DNA from: Massilia polaris | GTDB lineage: Bacteria > Pseudomonadota > Gammaproteobacteria > Burkholderiales > Burkholderiaceae_D | Direction: 5' to 3' | Length of the DNA stretch: 64,000 nucleotides | Assembly (NCBI RefSeq): GCF_012927275.1 | Contig: NZ_JABBGG010000013.1 | Location: forward strand, 50,333-114,332 | Part shown: positions 18,665-26,906 of the stretch, piece by piece | Layout: the number at the start of each line of letters is the position of its first letter | Position numbering within the stretch: the first letter of the stretch is position 1 | The notes under the pieces: generated by a model | What the model was told of the DNA's origin: nothing | The model's input: the letters and a program-made list of their open reading frames with translations, nothing else | Databases searched by the model: none | Program-made: the position numbers and the translations under genes

Positions 18665-18949
18665 TCATGCGCGTTGGCGCCGCCTATAGTTGCGGATATG
18701 GCGCTCCGTTGCCAAGAGGAGAAAGGTGAGCGCCAGCGTCACGCATAACGAAATCGTGAAGACAACGATGAGCTCCAAATTTGCCAGATCTTCGCCGTCT
18801 GCGGACCCGAAAACGCTAATGAGGCGAATCCAGAACGCGTCAGGGAAGCGGGGGAAGGCGTCTGGGTAGGTGAACCAAATGCGCGTCACGGTTACGGTCG
18901 TGACCGTAACCCAGCCCCAAAGCAGCGTCAGGCGGACAGCTTTTTTCAT
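18665..18949 (-). CDS. Small two-helix membrane protein, probable immunity partner
   Basis: A 94-aa protein with two transmembrane segments (about residues 6-26 and 59-81), a 30-residue periplasmic loop between them and a basic cytoplasmic tail. Its start overlaps the stop of the upstream Tlde1-like gene by 4 bases, so the two are translationally coupled. Coupling to a peptidoglycan-targeting toxin and the membrane location suggest it protects the producer; this is inference from context, as I do not recognise the family. Confidence 0.65.
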   Translation of the reverse strand: MKKAVRLTLLWGWVTVTTVTVTRIWFTYPDAFPRFPDAFWIRLISVFGSADGEDLANLELIVVFTISLCVTLALTFLLLATERHIRNYRRRQRA

Positions 18950-19404
18950 CGCACGACAACTACGCCGTAGGCTTGAAGCTGGCTTCCTGGAACAACGCTC
19001 GGCGTTGAGGCTTTTAGATAAGCGCGCAACTTTTGATGATCGGTTCGGTCTGCCACGGTGATACAGCCTTGGCTTATGCCTGACGGACCTTTAGGATGGA
19101 GGCGAAAATTCCCCCGCTTTACTTGATTGCAGAAAGTCTCGTCATCGATCGTTCGGTCGATTGCGTAAAGGGCAAACCAGTCATCATGGCCGTTTAACAT
19201 ATCCCTGAACGCGCCAAGGAGTCCTCCCGATTGACGGTCAAAAATGTAATACCGTCCAGGCGGAATCGGCCCGCTACCGGCCTGGCACGCGAACGCGCGT
19301 CGATTCACATGTGTTCCAAAGCCAGAGAAAGCTGGAATGGACAAGGTATTCGACTTGAAGGTGCTCATCGCTTTTCCGTTGAGATCAAACGAGCAATTAA
19401 TCAT
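18946..19404 (-). CDS. Tlde1-like (DUF2778) L,D-transpeptidase/carboxypeptidase effector
   Basis: A 152-aa protein with the DUF2778/Tlde1 signature LHPKGPSGISQGC, giving catalytic His103 and Cys114. Known Tlde1 proteins are type VI secretion effectors that trim or modify peptidoglycan peptides in rival periplasms. The N-terminus (MINCSFDLNGK) is the usual family start, has no signal peptide, and follows a GGGGAAA ribosome site. It overlaps its likely immunity gene. No secretion genes lie nearby, so export depends on a system elsewhere. It sits inside the flh operon region, opposite in strand, which marks it as an insertion. Confidence 0.8.
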   Translation of the reverse strand: MINCSFDLNGKAMSTFKSNTLSIPAFSGFGTHVNRRAFACQAGSGPIPPGRYYIFDRQSGGLLGAFRDMLNGHDDWFALYAIDRTIDDETFCNQVKRGNFRLHPKGPSGISQGCITVADRTDHQKLRAYLKASTPSVVPGSQLQAYGVVVVR

Positions 19405-19521
19405 GGTGCATTTCCCCCGTTGTGGATCGATGTTCCCGCCTGATCTTAGGCCTTGTGCAGCGGAACAATCTTGATCTTAGGTAAGAGGGAAGAATCCGTG
19501 AAAGTGCTTCGGATCGGATGC

Positions 19522-19605
19522 ATGCTGAGGTTGCTCAGCCGGCATCACGAGGTGTCGGAGGCCAAAACAATCAAGCTCGCCAGCATAGTTAGCGCGCCGG
19601 GTTAA
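19522..19605 (+). pseudogene. Relic of an flhA 3' end
   Basis: In frame, this stretch encodes LRLLSRHHEVSEAKTIKLA followed by SIVSAPG and a stop. It aligns with the end of FlhA (LKVLSHSEVPETKTIKVTS, then LVGVPG, stop). Over the last 57 coding bases before the stop, 44 are identical to flhA 18546-18602 by my count. There is no upstream flhA sequence and no start. It lies between the effector gene and flhF. It is a partial duplicate left by the event that placed the effector pair here, or a remnant of an older flhA. Confidence 0.75.
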
Positions 19606-19883
19606 TGCGTGCAGTGCTCGTAGTGGTGTCGAACAGGTTTCAGGCAGCCGGCGCGTGCGCGCAAGCCGATCTAAGCCAGCAATAGTGCCATATCTTCCTA
19701 GCAACTTCGAATTCCTCGATTCCGCCAGTCCCGTTCAGCCGCCGCGCTGATTTGAAATGACCCCCATTTCCCCGCCTTTTCCCCCGATGGTTTCTTCAGA
19801 GCATCGTCAATAATGGCTCCTATGAGATCGTCAATGTGCGCCATGTGGCGGCACGTTAAGCAGGTATCCGGGAGTCGAGCAAA

Positions 19884-21209
19884 ATGAACGTCAAGAAATT
19901 CACCGCCGCTACATCACGCGAGGCCCTGCGCAAGGTACGCGATGCCCTCGGGCCGGATGCTGTCATCCTCTCGAACCGCCCGGTGGATGGCGTGGTTGAA
20001 ATCCTGGCCCTGGCCAGCGACGACGCCGCCTCGGTTACGGCGCCAGCGCCGGACACCGAAATGGCCCAGCCGCGCCCGAGCCTGCACATTCCTGCCGAGC
20101 CTGCCGTCAACCGCCGCGCCGCCGCCCCGCAAGACCCGTACACCCCGCACGTTGCACCGCCGGCGCCTGCCTTCGACATGGCCCAGATGTCGTCGCTGAT
20201 GCAAGCGGCCCTCGCCCACGCCAAGGACAGCGCCACCGCCGAAATGAGCGGCATGATGGAAGAAATCCGCGCCATGCGCGGCCAGATGGAAACCCAGCTG
20301 GCCGAAATCGCCTGGGGCGCCACCGCCCAGCGCGAGCCGCAGAAAGCCGGCGTGCTGCGTGAAATGCTGGCGGCCGGCTTCTCGGCCAGCCTGTCGCGCT
20401 ACCTGATCGAGAAACTGCCCGCCGGTAAAGACTCGGCAGACAGCCTTCGCTGGATCAAGACCGTCCTCAACCGCAACCTGACCACCCTCGAGAATGAAGA
20501 CGAGATCCTGGAAAAGGGCGGCGTGTTCGCGCTGGTCGGCCCGACCGGCGTCGGCAAGACCACCACCACCGCCAAGCTGGCGGCCCGTTGCGTAATGCGC
20601 CACGGACCGGAAAAGCTGGCCCTGATCACCACCGACGCTTATCGTATCGGCGCGCACGAGCAGCTGCGCATCTACGGCAAGATCCTCGGCGTGATGGTGC
20701 ACTCGGTCAAGGATGAAGCCGACCTGCGCATCGCCCTGAAGGAACTGCGCAACAAGCACACCGTGCTGATCGATACGGTCGGCGTCTCGCAGCGCGACCA
20801 GAATGTCGCCGAGCAAGTGGCGATGCTGGCCGGAAGCGGCGCCGACGTGAAGCGCCTGCTGTGCCTGAACGCGACCTCGACCAACGAAACGCTGAACGAA
20901 GTCGTGCGCGCCTACCAGGGCAGCGGCCTGGCCGGCTGCATCATGACCAAGCTGGACGAAGCCGCGTCGATCGGCAACGTGCTCGACGTGATCATCCGCC
21001 AGAAACTGAACCTGTTCTACATTTCCAACGGCCAGCGCGTGCCGGAAGACCTGCACCTGGCCGACCGCGGCATGCTGGTCGACCGCGCCTTCCGCCTCAA
21101 GCGCGACGCCGCCGCCACCCAATTTTCCGATGCCGAACTGCCGCTGCTGATGGCCGCGACCAGCACCGCGCGCAACGACCGTACGCTGCGCGAGGTGCGC
21201 CTTGGCTAA
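19884..21209 (+). CDS. flhF: Flagellar SRP-type GTPase FlhF
   Basis: GTPase that sets flagellum number and polar position. The N-terminal 90 residues start MNVKKFTAATSREALRKVR, followed by a Pro/Ala linker, an N-domain and the SRP-like G domain with GPTGVGKTTTTAKLA (G1), DTVGVSQRD (G3; often DTAGMSQRD in relatives) and TKLDEA (G4). Length 441 aa is normal. The start follows GGGAG at 10 bases. It overlaps flhG by 8 bases. Confidence 0.95.
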   Translation: MNVKKFTAATSREALRKVRDALGPDAVILSNRPVDGVVEILALASDDAASVTAPAPDTEMAQPRPSLHIPAEPAVNRRAAAPQDPYTPHVAPPAPAFDMAQMSSLMQAALAHAKDSATAEMSGMMEEIRAMRGQMETQLAEIAWGATAQREPQKAGVLREMLAAGFSASLSRYLIEKLPAGKDSADSLRWIKTVLNRNLTTLENEDEILEKGGVFALVGPTGVGKTTTTAKLAARCVMRHGPEKLALITTDAYRIGAHEQLRIYGKILGVMVHSVKDEADLRIALKELRNKHTVLIDTVGVSQRDQNVAEQVAMLAGSGADVKRLLCLNATSTNETLNEVVRAYQGSGLAGCIMTKLDEAASIGNVLDVIIRQKLNLFYISNGQRVPEDLHLADRGMLVDRAFRLKRDAAATQFSDAELPLLMAATSTARNDRTLREVRLG

Positions 21210-22029
21210 CTTCGATTTCGACCAGGCCGAAGGCCTGCGCCGGATGCTGGCGGGTCCTAAGCCACGCATCGTCACTTTCCTTTCCGCCACGCCGCACGAC
21301 GACAAGGGCGCCATGCTGGTCAACCTCGGCGCCTCGCTGGCCCACGCCGGCAGCGACGTGCTGCTGGTCGACGCCTCCGAGCGCGGCCAGGGCATTGCCC
21401 GCCGGCTCGGCATCGATGGCGCGCCAAGCTTGCTGTCGGTGGCGCGCCAGGAATGCGCGCTGAACCAGGTGATCCACCAGGCCCCGCAAGGTTTCGGCGT
21501 GCTCAGCATGCTGCACGGCGCCCGCTACGACGCCGACGACGCGCGCCGCATGGCCAAGTCCTTCGACATGCTGGTCAAGCAGTCCGGCATCGTGATGGTC
21601 GACGGCGAGCTGGCCGACGACGACAGCTTCCCGCTGCCGGTCATGGCCGCGTCGGAGATCGTGGTGCAGGTCTCGACCAGCGCCGCCTCGATCACCAACG
21701 CCTACACCCTGATCAAGCGTTTGTCCCAGCAATACGGGCGCCGCCCGTTCGGCATTCTCGTCACTAATGCTTCTGAGACAGAAGCGAAGGTGGTATACGA
21801 TAATATGGCAACTGCGGCAAGCCGCTACCTGGCAGTGCAGCTGACGTCGATGGGATCGGTTCCCGCCGACGAACACCTGCACCGCGCAGCGCGCCTTGGC
21901 CGTTCGGTGGTTGATGCGTTCCCGTTGGCAGGCGCGTCGGTTGCGTTCCGCCGCCTGGCGGGCCGCTTCGCGCTGCCTGGCATGCCACAACTCGGCCGTA
22001 CTGGCGGCAATACCCAACTGGGCGCATAA
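21202..22029 (+). CDS. flhG: FlhG/FleN-like MinD-family protein with degenerate P-loop
   Basis: A 275-aa MinD-type protein, normally an ATPase that restrains flagellar number together with FlhF. The N-terminal motif DQAEGLRRML, which in relatives activates FlhF, is present. The Walker A region, where KGGxGKT is expected, reads FLSATPHDDKGAML (about residues 26-39), lacking the usual glycines and the GKT lysine; the next motif is VDASERG instead of DADLG. It may therefore bind nucleotide poorly. A TTG start at 21202 follows GAGGTG and overlaps flhF. Confidence 0.88.
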   Translation: MANFDFDQAEGLRRMLAGPKPRIVTFLSATPHDDKGAMLVNLGASLAHAGSDVLLVDASERGQGIARRLGIDGAPSLLSVARQECALNQVIHQAPQGFGVLSMLHGARYDADDARRMAKSFDMLVKQSGIVMVDGELADDDSFPLPVMAASEIVVQVSTSAASITNAYTLIKRLSQQYGRRPFGILVTNASETEAKVVYDNMATAASRYLAVQLTSMGSVPADEHLHRAARLGRSVVDAFPLAGASVAFRRLAGRFALPGMPQLGRTGGNTQLGA

Positions 22030-22043
22030 AAAAAACATTGAAC

Positions 22044-22772
22044 ATGTACACGGTCAAAGGCAAAGCGGACAAGAACCATTTACTGACGGAGCATATGCCG
22101 TTGGTAAAGCGTCTCGCCCACCACATGAAGGCCAAGCTGCCGCCAAGTGTGGAAGTCGATGACCTCGTGCAGGCCGGTATGATCGGCCTGCTGGACGCCA
22201 TCAGCCGCTACGAAGAAACCCACGGCGCGCAATTCGAAACCTACGCGGTGCTGCGCATCCGTGGGGCGATGCTCGACGAGCTGCGCAACAGCGACTGGCT
22301 GCCGCGTTCGATGCGCCAGAACATGCGCAAGATCGAAACCGCGATGGCCACCCTGCAGCAGAAGCTGGGCCAGCCGCCGACCGAATCCGAAGTCGCCAAG
22401 TACATGAAAATGTCGCTGGCCGAGTACCAGGACATGCTGTCCGACGGCGGCGGCCACCAGCTGGTCTACTACGAAGACTTCCACTCCGAAGAGGGGAGCG
22501 ACAGCTTCCTCGACCGTTATGCGGTCGACGACAGCGATCCGCTCGCCACCTTGATGGAAGGCGACTTCCGCCAGGCGGTGATCGACGCGATCGATGGCTT
22601 GCCGCCGCGCGAAAAGATCCTGATGAGCCTGTACTACGAAGAAGAATTGAATTTGAAGGAAATCGGCGCCGTCATGGGCGTATCTGAATCGCGCGTTTCG
22701 CAGCTGCACACCCAGGCGGTGTCGCGGTTGCGCGCGCAACTACGGGAGCAGGCGTGGACTGGGCCAGCATAG
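22044..22772 (+). CDS. fliA: RNA polymerase sigma factor FliA (sigma-28)
   Basis: Flagellar sigma factor that reads late flagellar promoters. Region 2 is seen in PSVEVDDLVQAGMIGLLDAISRYE, region 3 in the middle, and region 4 at the C-terminus (NLKEIGAVMGVSESRVSQLH). About 242 aa, normal. I use the ATG at 22044; a TTG at 22038 is in frame just upstream. Its 3' end overlaps the motC start by 19 bases. Its inhibitor FlgM is encoded at 26907-27212, and four matching promoters are present in the window. Confidence 0.96.
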   Translation: MYTVKGKADKNHLLTEHMPLVKRLAHHMKAKLPPSVEVDDLVQAGMIGLLDAISRYEETHGAQFETYAVLRIRGAMLDELRNSDWLPRSMRQNMRKIETAMATLQQKLGQPPTESEVAKYMKMSLAEYQDMLSDGGGHQLVYYEDFHSEEGSDSFLDRYAVDDSDPLATLMEGDFRQAVIDAIDGLPPREKILMSLYYEEELNLKEIGAVMGVSESRVSQLHTQAVSRLRAQLREQAWTGPA

Positions 22773-23500
22773 TCGGTGTTGTGATCGCGCTGGCCGGGCT
22801 GCTGCTCGGCCACAGCATGGACGGCGGCAAGTTCGCCTCGCTGGTGCAGCCGGCCGCGTTTTCCATCGTGGTGGTCGGCACTTTCGGCGCCGTGCTGCTG
22901 CAAAACGAATCGGCCACCTTCATGCGCGGCGTGCGCATGCTGCGCTGGGTGTTCCGGCCGCCGCCAAGCCGGCGCATCACGCTGGCGCGTGAAATCACCG
23001 CGTGGAGTTCGCACGCGCGCCGCGACGGCCTGCTGTCGCTCGAACAGTACATGCAAGGCACCAGCGACAAGTTCATCCAGAAGGGCCTGCGCCTGGTGAT
23101 CGACGGCATCCATCCGGACAAGCTGCGCGGCATCCTCGAGATCGAACTGACCGCTTACGAATTCAGCCAGCGCCAGGCCGCGAAAATCTGGGAATCCGCG
23201 GCCGGCTACGCGCCCACCATCGGCATCCTCGGCGCCGTGCTCGGCCTGATCCACGTGATGGAAAATCTTAGCGATCCATCGCGGCTCGGCAGCGGCATCG
23301 CGGTGGCGTTTGTCTCCACCGTGTACGGCGTCGGCCTCGCCAACCTGTTCTTCTACCCGATCGGGAACAAGCTCAAGGGCATCGTCGCCGAGACCGTCAC
23401 GCAATACGAAATCCTCACCGAAGTCTTCCACGACATCGCCAGCGGCGATCACTCGCGCGTGGTCGAAGAGCGCGTCGCCAGCCTGCTGTCGCGTCCCTGA
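22754..23500 (+). CDS. motC: Flagellar motor stator protein MotC (MotA family)
   Basis: A 248-aa MotA-like stator subunit with four membrane helices (about 5-25, 33-52, 150-172, 182-205) and the cytoplasmic loop that contacts FliG. The helix 3 motif APTIGILGAVLGLIHVM is typical. The start is GTG at 22754, inside the fliA 3' end. With motD it forms a second-type stator (MotCD), usually proton-driven; MotAB is not in the window. Confidence 0.93.
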   Translation: MDWASIVGVVIALAGLLLGHSMDGGKFASLVQPAAFSIVVVGTFGAVLLQNESATFMRGVRMLRWVFRPPPSRRITLAREITAWSSHARRDGLLSLEQYMQGTSDKFIQKGLRLVIDGIHPDKLRGILEIELTAYEFSQRQAAKIWESAAGYAPTIGILGAVLGLIHVMENLSDPSRLGSGIAVAFVSTVYGVGLANLFFYPIGNKLKGIVAETVTQYEILTEVFHDIASGDHSRVVEERVASLLSRP

Positions 23501-23508
23501 GCCCGGCG

Positions 23509-24243
23509 ATGGCCCGCAAGAAATACGAAGAGGACAACGAAAACCACGAACGGTGGCTGATTTCGTACGCCGACTTCATCACCTTGCTGTTCGCGTTCTT
23601 CGTTGTGATGTACGCGATCTCGGTGGTCAACGAAGGCAAGTACAAAGTCTTCTCCGAATCGGTCGGCGACGCGTTCGGACGCAAGGAAAAAGCCAACCCC
23701 GGCAGTGCGGCGATCGAACCGCTGATCCCGATGGACAACATCGCGGCCCGGCGCAAGCTGGAAGCGATCCGGCGCGAACAATCGCGTCTCAGCCTGCTTG
23801 CCAGGCGGCTTGACAACACGCTGTCGCCACTGGTCAAGGCAGGCAAGGTCAGCGTCACCCAGACCGGGCGCGGCGTCACGGTCGACATCAACGCCAGCGC
23901 ACTGTTCGCGCCGGGCGAGGCCGACATCACGTCGGAAGCGCGCCAGCCGCTGCACGCGATCGCCCAGCTGCTGGCGGAAGACACCCACGAAGTCCAGGTC
24001 GAAGGACACACCGACTCCGCGCCGATCAGCAACTCCGTGTTCCCGTCGAACTGGGAGCTGTCCGCCGCACGCGCCAGCAGCGTGGTACGCTTGTTCATCG
24101 ACAGCGGCATGCCGGCCGGACGCCTGACTGCCGTCGGCCACGCCGCCAACGTCCCGATCGCGCTGAACGACACGCCGGAAGGACGCACGCGCAACCGCCG
24201 CGTCGCGGTCACGATCATGTCGTCGTTTGCCGGAACACGCTGA
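23509..24243 (+). CDS. motD: Flagellar motor stator protein MotD (MotB family)
   Basis: A 244-aa MotB-like subunit. One membrane helix follows the N-terminal RWLISYADFITLLFAFFV, whose Asp is the ion-binding residue. A periplasmic OmpA-type peptidoglycan-binding domain occupies about residues 135-240, with VEGHTDSAPI and NRRVAVTI. It follows motC by 8 bases and completes the stator. Confidence 0.93.
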   Translation: MARKKYEEDNENHERWLISYADFITLLFAFFVVMYAISVVNEGKYKVFSESVGDAFGRKEKANPGSAAIEPLIPMDNIAARRKLEAIRREQSRLSLLARRLDNTLSPLVKAGKVSVTQTGRGVTVDINASALFAPGEADITSEARQPLHAIAQLLAEDTHEVQVEGHTDSAPISNSVFPSNWELSAARASSVVRLFIDSGMPAGRLTAVGHAANVPIALNDTPEGRTRNRRVAVTIMSSFAGTR

Positions 24244-24254
24244 AGGAGGGCAAC

Positions 24255-24737
24255 GTGAAATCAACAACGTTCGCCGCGCTGGCGCTGATGACCGCATCGG
24301 CCATGGCCGGCGCTGGAGGCAGGACGATGAATGGCGTGAGTGAACAGGTACACGTTGAGACTGCCGGCGGCAGGGCCATCGTGCGGCTGGCCGTCGAAAA
24401 CCACAGCAAACAGCCCGTCTACGTTCCAAAGGCGGTGTACGAGGACGACGAATTGATCGCGCCGGTATTCGACATCCGCGAAGCCGGCACGGACCGGCAA
24501 ATCGAGTACATCGGCCGCAAGGTAAAGCGCGGTCCGATCACCAAGGACGATTATGTCCAGGTAAAGCCCGGCGCCAAAAAAACCAACAGCATCGACATTA
24601 CTTCCAGCTATGACTTCCTGGCGGGAGAGCACACCTACAAGCTGACCTTCCCCGGCAGCATCGTCACCGATCTCGCGCAACTGGACGTCCCGACACGGCT
24701 GCCGGTCATGCCGGTCAGCTTCGTCTTCCGGAAGTAG
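24255..24737 (+). CDS. Secreted protein resembling the M35 protease N-terminal domain
   Basis: A 160-aa protein with a signal peptide (about residues 1-19). The rest resembles the N-terminal domain of the adjacent M35 protease: this protein reads KRGPITKDDYVQVKPGAKKT and then YDF, the protease reads KRPAPTAKDYYLLKPGASHT and then YDL, at the same spacing. It starts with GTG at 24255, 5 bases after AAGGAGGG and 11 bases after motD, so it may ride on the motCD transcript. I infer a periplasmic or secreted inhibitor or chaperone of the protease; function is not shown. Confidence 0.7.
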   Translation: MKSTTFAALALMTASAMAGAGGRTMNGVSEQVHVETAGGRAIVRLAVENHSKQPVYVPKAVYEDDELIAPVFDIREAGTDRQIEYIGRKVKRGPITKDDYVQVKPGAKKTNSIDITSSYDFLAGEHTYKLTFPGSIVTDLAQLDVPTRLPVMPVSFVFRK

Positions 24738-24764
24738 CGCCGCTCGCCTTGTCACGCCGACGAG

Positions 24765-24789
24765 AAAAAGGCCGGCATTTCTGCCGGCC
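24765..24789 (-). terminator. Terminator of the M35 protease gene
   Basis: Perfect 8-bp stem GGCCGGCA/TGCCGGCC (24770-24777, 24782-24789) followed, on the minus strand, by TTTTT. It lies between the convergent protease and prodomain-like genes. Confidence 0.8.
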
Positions 24790-24822
24790 CGTGTTCAGGC
24801 TTTTCCGTTTGCCCAGTGGTTC

Positions 24823-25911
24823 TTACAGCGCTGGCGTATTTTCGCCAAAGTATTCGTGACTGTCTGCGTTGTCTACCGCCTTGCTTGGATCGCTGATCGC
24901 CAGGCTGGCCGCACCCGACTGGCCATACACCCAGTCATCCGTACCGGCGACCGCGTTGAAGTGGCTCATCTCGTGGATCAGCGTGCCGCCCTTCGAATCG
25001 GTGCCCGTCATCGGCGCCGTCCAGAATGCCTTGCACACGTAGATCTTGTATGGCTGGGTTGGATAGACGTAAGCGTAGTAGTTCTGCTTGCACTTGCAGT
25101 CGACCACGACCGGCTTGGCGTCGAAACCGTCCTTGATGGCGTCGAAGTGCGACTTCACGGTGTTGTAGCGAGCCGAGGTGTACGCGCCAAACCACTTGGT
25201 GTAGCGCGCACCGGCCGTGCCGCCGGCCAGGTAGCTGACGCTGCCCTTGGTCATCGTCTTGGCGGCATCGATGGCCGAGGTGACCGTCGCTTGCTGCGAC
25301 GCCGTGCAGTTGGTAAAGCCAAGCGACATCATGCCCGGCTGGCTCGGCGCCTTCTGCAGCTCGAACGGGCTGCCGGCCACGGTGCCGCGCTCGAGGCGGC
25401 CGTTGATCCACAGGCCGACCGGCTGCGATTCGATTTCGTCCACGCCGCGGCCAGCGCTCTTGGCTGCGCCTGACTGCGATCCGGAGAACAGGTCCATCGC
25501 GGCCGCGTGGTAGCGGACCGAGTAGTCGCCGGTGACGCTCAGGTCGTAGATGCCCGACAGTTCTACCTTGGCCGTGTGCGATGCGCCAGGCTTGAGCAGG
25601 TAATAATCCTTGGCGGTCGGGGCAGGGCGCTTGTAGTGGGCGCCCAGGTACGGAACCGGCGCGCCGTCGCGGCTGACTTCGAACAGCGCTTCCTCGACGC
25701 CATCGAACGGCGTGTGCCATTTCAGGAGGAATTGCGGGGTCGACGAAGTGTTGGTGATGGTGACGCGAACGACCACGTCGTCATTCTTGTTCAGCGAACT
25801 CTTTTCCGGCGCGATGCTGACGGTAACGCCATTCGAGGCGGCTTGTGCTGCGAAGCACGCCGCCACCGCAACTATTGACACCCCTGCTTTTACCAAGTGA
25901 TTCCAGTTCAT
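24823..25911 (-). CDS. M35 (deuterolysin/aspzincin) extracellular metalloprotease
   Basis: A 362-aa secreted zinc protease. Signal peptide about 1-25; an N-terminal beta-rich domain about 27-135; the catalytic domain has HEMSH at 313-317 and the aspzincin motif GTDDWVYG at 323-330, whose first Asp after GT is the third zinc ligand. Cysteines in FTNC and DCKC suggest disulfides outside the cell. A GGAG stands 6 bases before the ATG. M35 enzymes cut proteins before lysine or at basic sites in some members; specificity here is unknown. Confidence 0.88.
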   Translation of the reverse strand: MNWNHLVKAGVSIVAVAACFAAQAASNGVTVSIAPEKSSLNKNDDVVVRVTITNTSSTPQFLLKWHTPFDGVEEALFEVSRDGAPVPYLGAHYKRPAPTAKDYYLLKPGASHTAKVELSGIYDLSVTGDYSVRYHAAAMDLFSGSQSGAAKSAGRGVDEIESQPVGLWINGRLERGTVAGSPFELQKAPSQPGMMSLGFTNCTASQQATVTSAIDAAKTMTKGSVSYLAGGTAGARYTKWFGAYTSARYNTVKSHFDAIKDGFDAKPVVVDCKCKQNYYAYVYPTQPYKIYVCKAFWTAPMTGTDSKGGTLIHEMSHFNAVAGTDDWVYGQSGAASLAISDPSKAVDNADSHEYFGENTPAL

Positions 25912-26390
25912 TGAGTTCTCCGAGAGTGAGGTTTTTTATTTTGATTGCCGAGGTCGTCTGTGCCGAAACTAGCCGCAGCGCTGAAATACGCGAACTCAAC
26001 AGAATCATCGTCACACATCTGATGACCGCAAGTAAACATTGAATAGTTGGAAAATGTGTCATTTTTGCGAATACTCAACGTATTTGCATATGCCGATTTC
26101 CGACAGGTAACGTTCCGTTTTCTTCTTATGAATCAAGCATGTGTGCACGGTAATGTGCTGATGGGAGTGATGTGGAATTGTTAAATTCTGGACATTGCGA
26201 TGCGACCGGGAGTAGGGGGCTGCCGGCCCGGCGCGAGGGCCGGGAAGCTGGGGAGGAGAGCATTGGTGAGTTCGTGCATGCCGAACCCATCAGCAATCGT
26301 CACACATATCCTGATGCTAAGTAAACGGCGATTCGATTGAATCGGCGATTTTGTTGAGATATCTCAAGTGACGAGGGGCGCGCAAAGCAA
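25912..26390. other. Intergenic region with a diverged direct repeat
   Basis: About 480 bases without a gene between the protease and flgN. Two related copies of a 31-base sequence (26007-26037 and 26296-26326, same strand) share ATCGTCACACAT, CTGATG and AAGTAAAC, with small insertions between. A short stem GATTC/GAATC follows the second copy. It should include the protease promoter (minus strand), but no convincing -35/-10 pair was found. Confidence 0.45.
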
Positions 26391-26412
26391 AACGGCCGCA
26401 TCAGCGGCCGTT
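26391..26412 (-). terminator. Terminator of flgMN
   Basis: Perfect 9-bp stem AACGGCCGC/GCGGCCGTT with a 4-base loop, followed on the minus strand by TTGCTTT. It lies 20 bases after the flgN stop. Confidence 0.8.
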
Positions 26413-26431
26413 GCATGTCGGGGATGGCGGC

Positions 26432-26899
26432 TTAGCCGACCACGAAGCGTTTCGACGGACCGCCGGGCGTCGTCTGGCCGGTCGGGCCGTATACCGCCGA
26501 GTCGCCGGCGTTGGCGGGCTGGCGCATCGCGTTGATGAGGTTCTGGTTGTGCGTCATCTGTTTATTGATGAGCATGCCGTTGAGGCGGTTCACTTCTTTA
26601 GCGTCGCGGGTCAGCTGGAGCAGCTGTTCCCAGGCATCGCTGGCGCTGCTGCTGTTGGCTTGCGCCACCCAAGCCTGCATGCCCGCTTCTTCGGCCGCGA
26701 ATCCGGCCGCGGCGAGCGCCTGGTGGCGCTGGTTGGCAAGTACTGCCAGCTCGTTCATCAGCTCCGCCTTGCGCGGGGTGAGGGCGTTCAGGCTGTCGAT
26801 ATCCGCCTCGATCAGGCACTGCTGTTCCTGTTTCATCAGGTCGAGCAGGGAGGAGAGCAGTTGTTGTTCGTCGTGCAGGGTATCGAGCGGGCTTGCCAT
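26432..26899 (-). CDS. flgN: Flagellar export chaperone FlgN
   Basis: A 155-aa mostly helical cytoplasmic chaperone for the hook-filament junction proteins FlgK and FlgL. The N-terminal helix region (LLDLMKQEQQCLIEADIDSLNALTPRKAELM) and the C-terminal YGPTGQT tail are family-like. It follows flgM by 7 bases and is read from the same sigma-28 promoter. Confidence 0.9.
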   Translation of the reverse strand: MASPLDTLHDEQQLLSSLLDLMKQEQQCLIEADIDSLNALTPRKAELMNELAVLANQRHQALAAAGFAAEEAGMQAWVAQANSSSASDAWEQLLQLTRDAKEVNRLNGMLINKQMTHNQNLINAMRQPANAGDSAVYGPTGQTTPGGPSKRFVVG

Positions 26900-26906
26900 G
26901 GATGTT

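Noticed and set aside
19477..19704. 75-codon minus-strand ORF between the effector gene and flhF
   Set aside because: It is antisense to the flhA relic and has no ribosome site.
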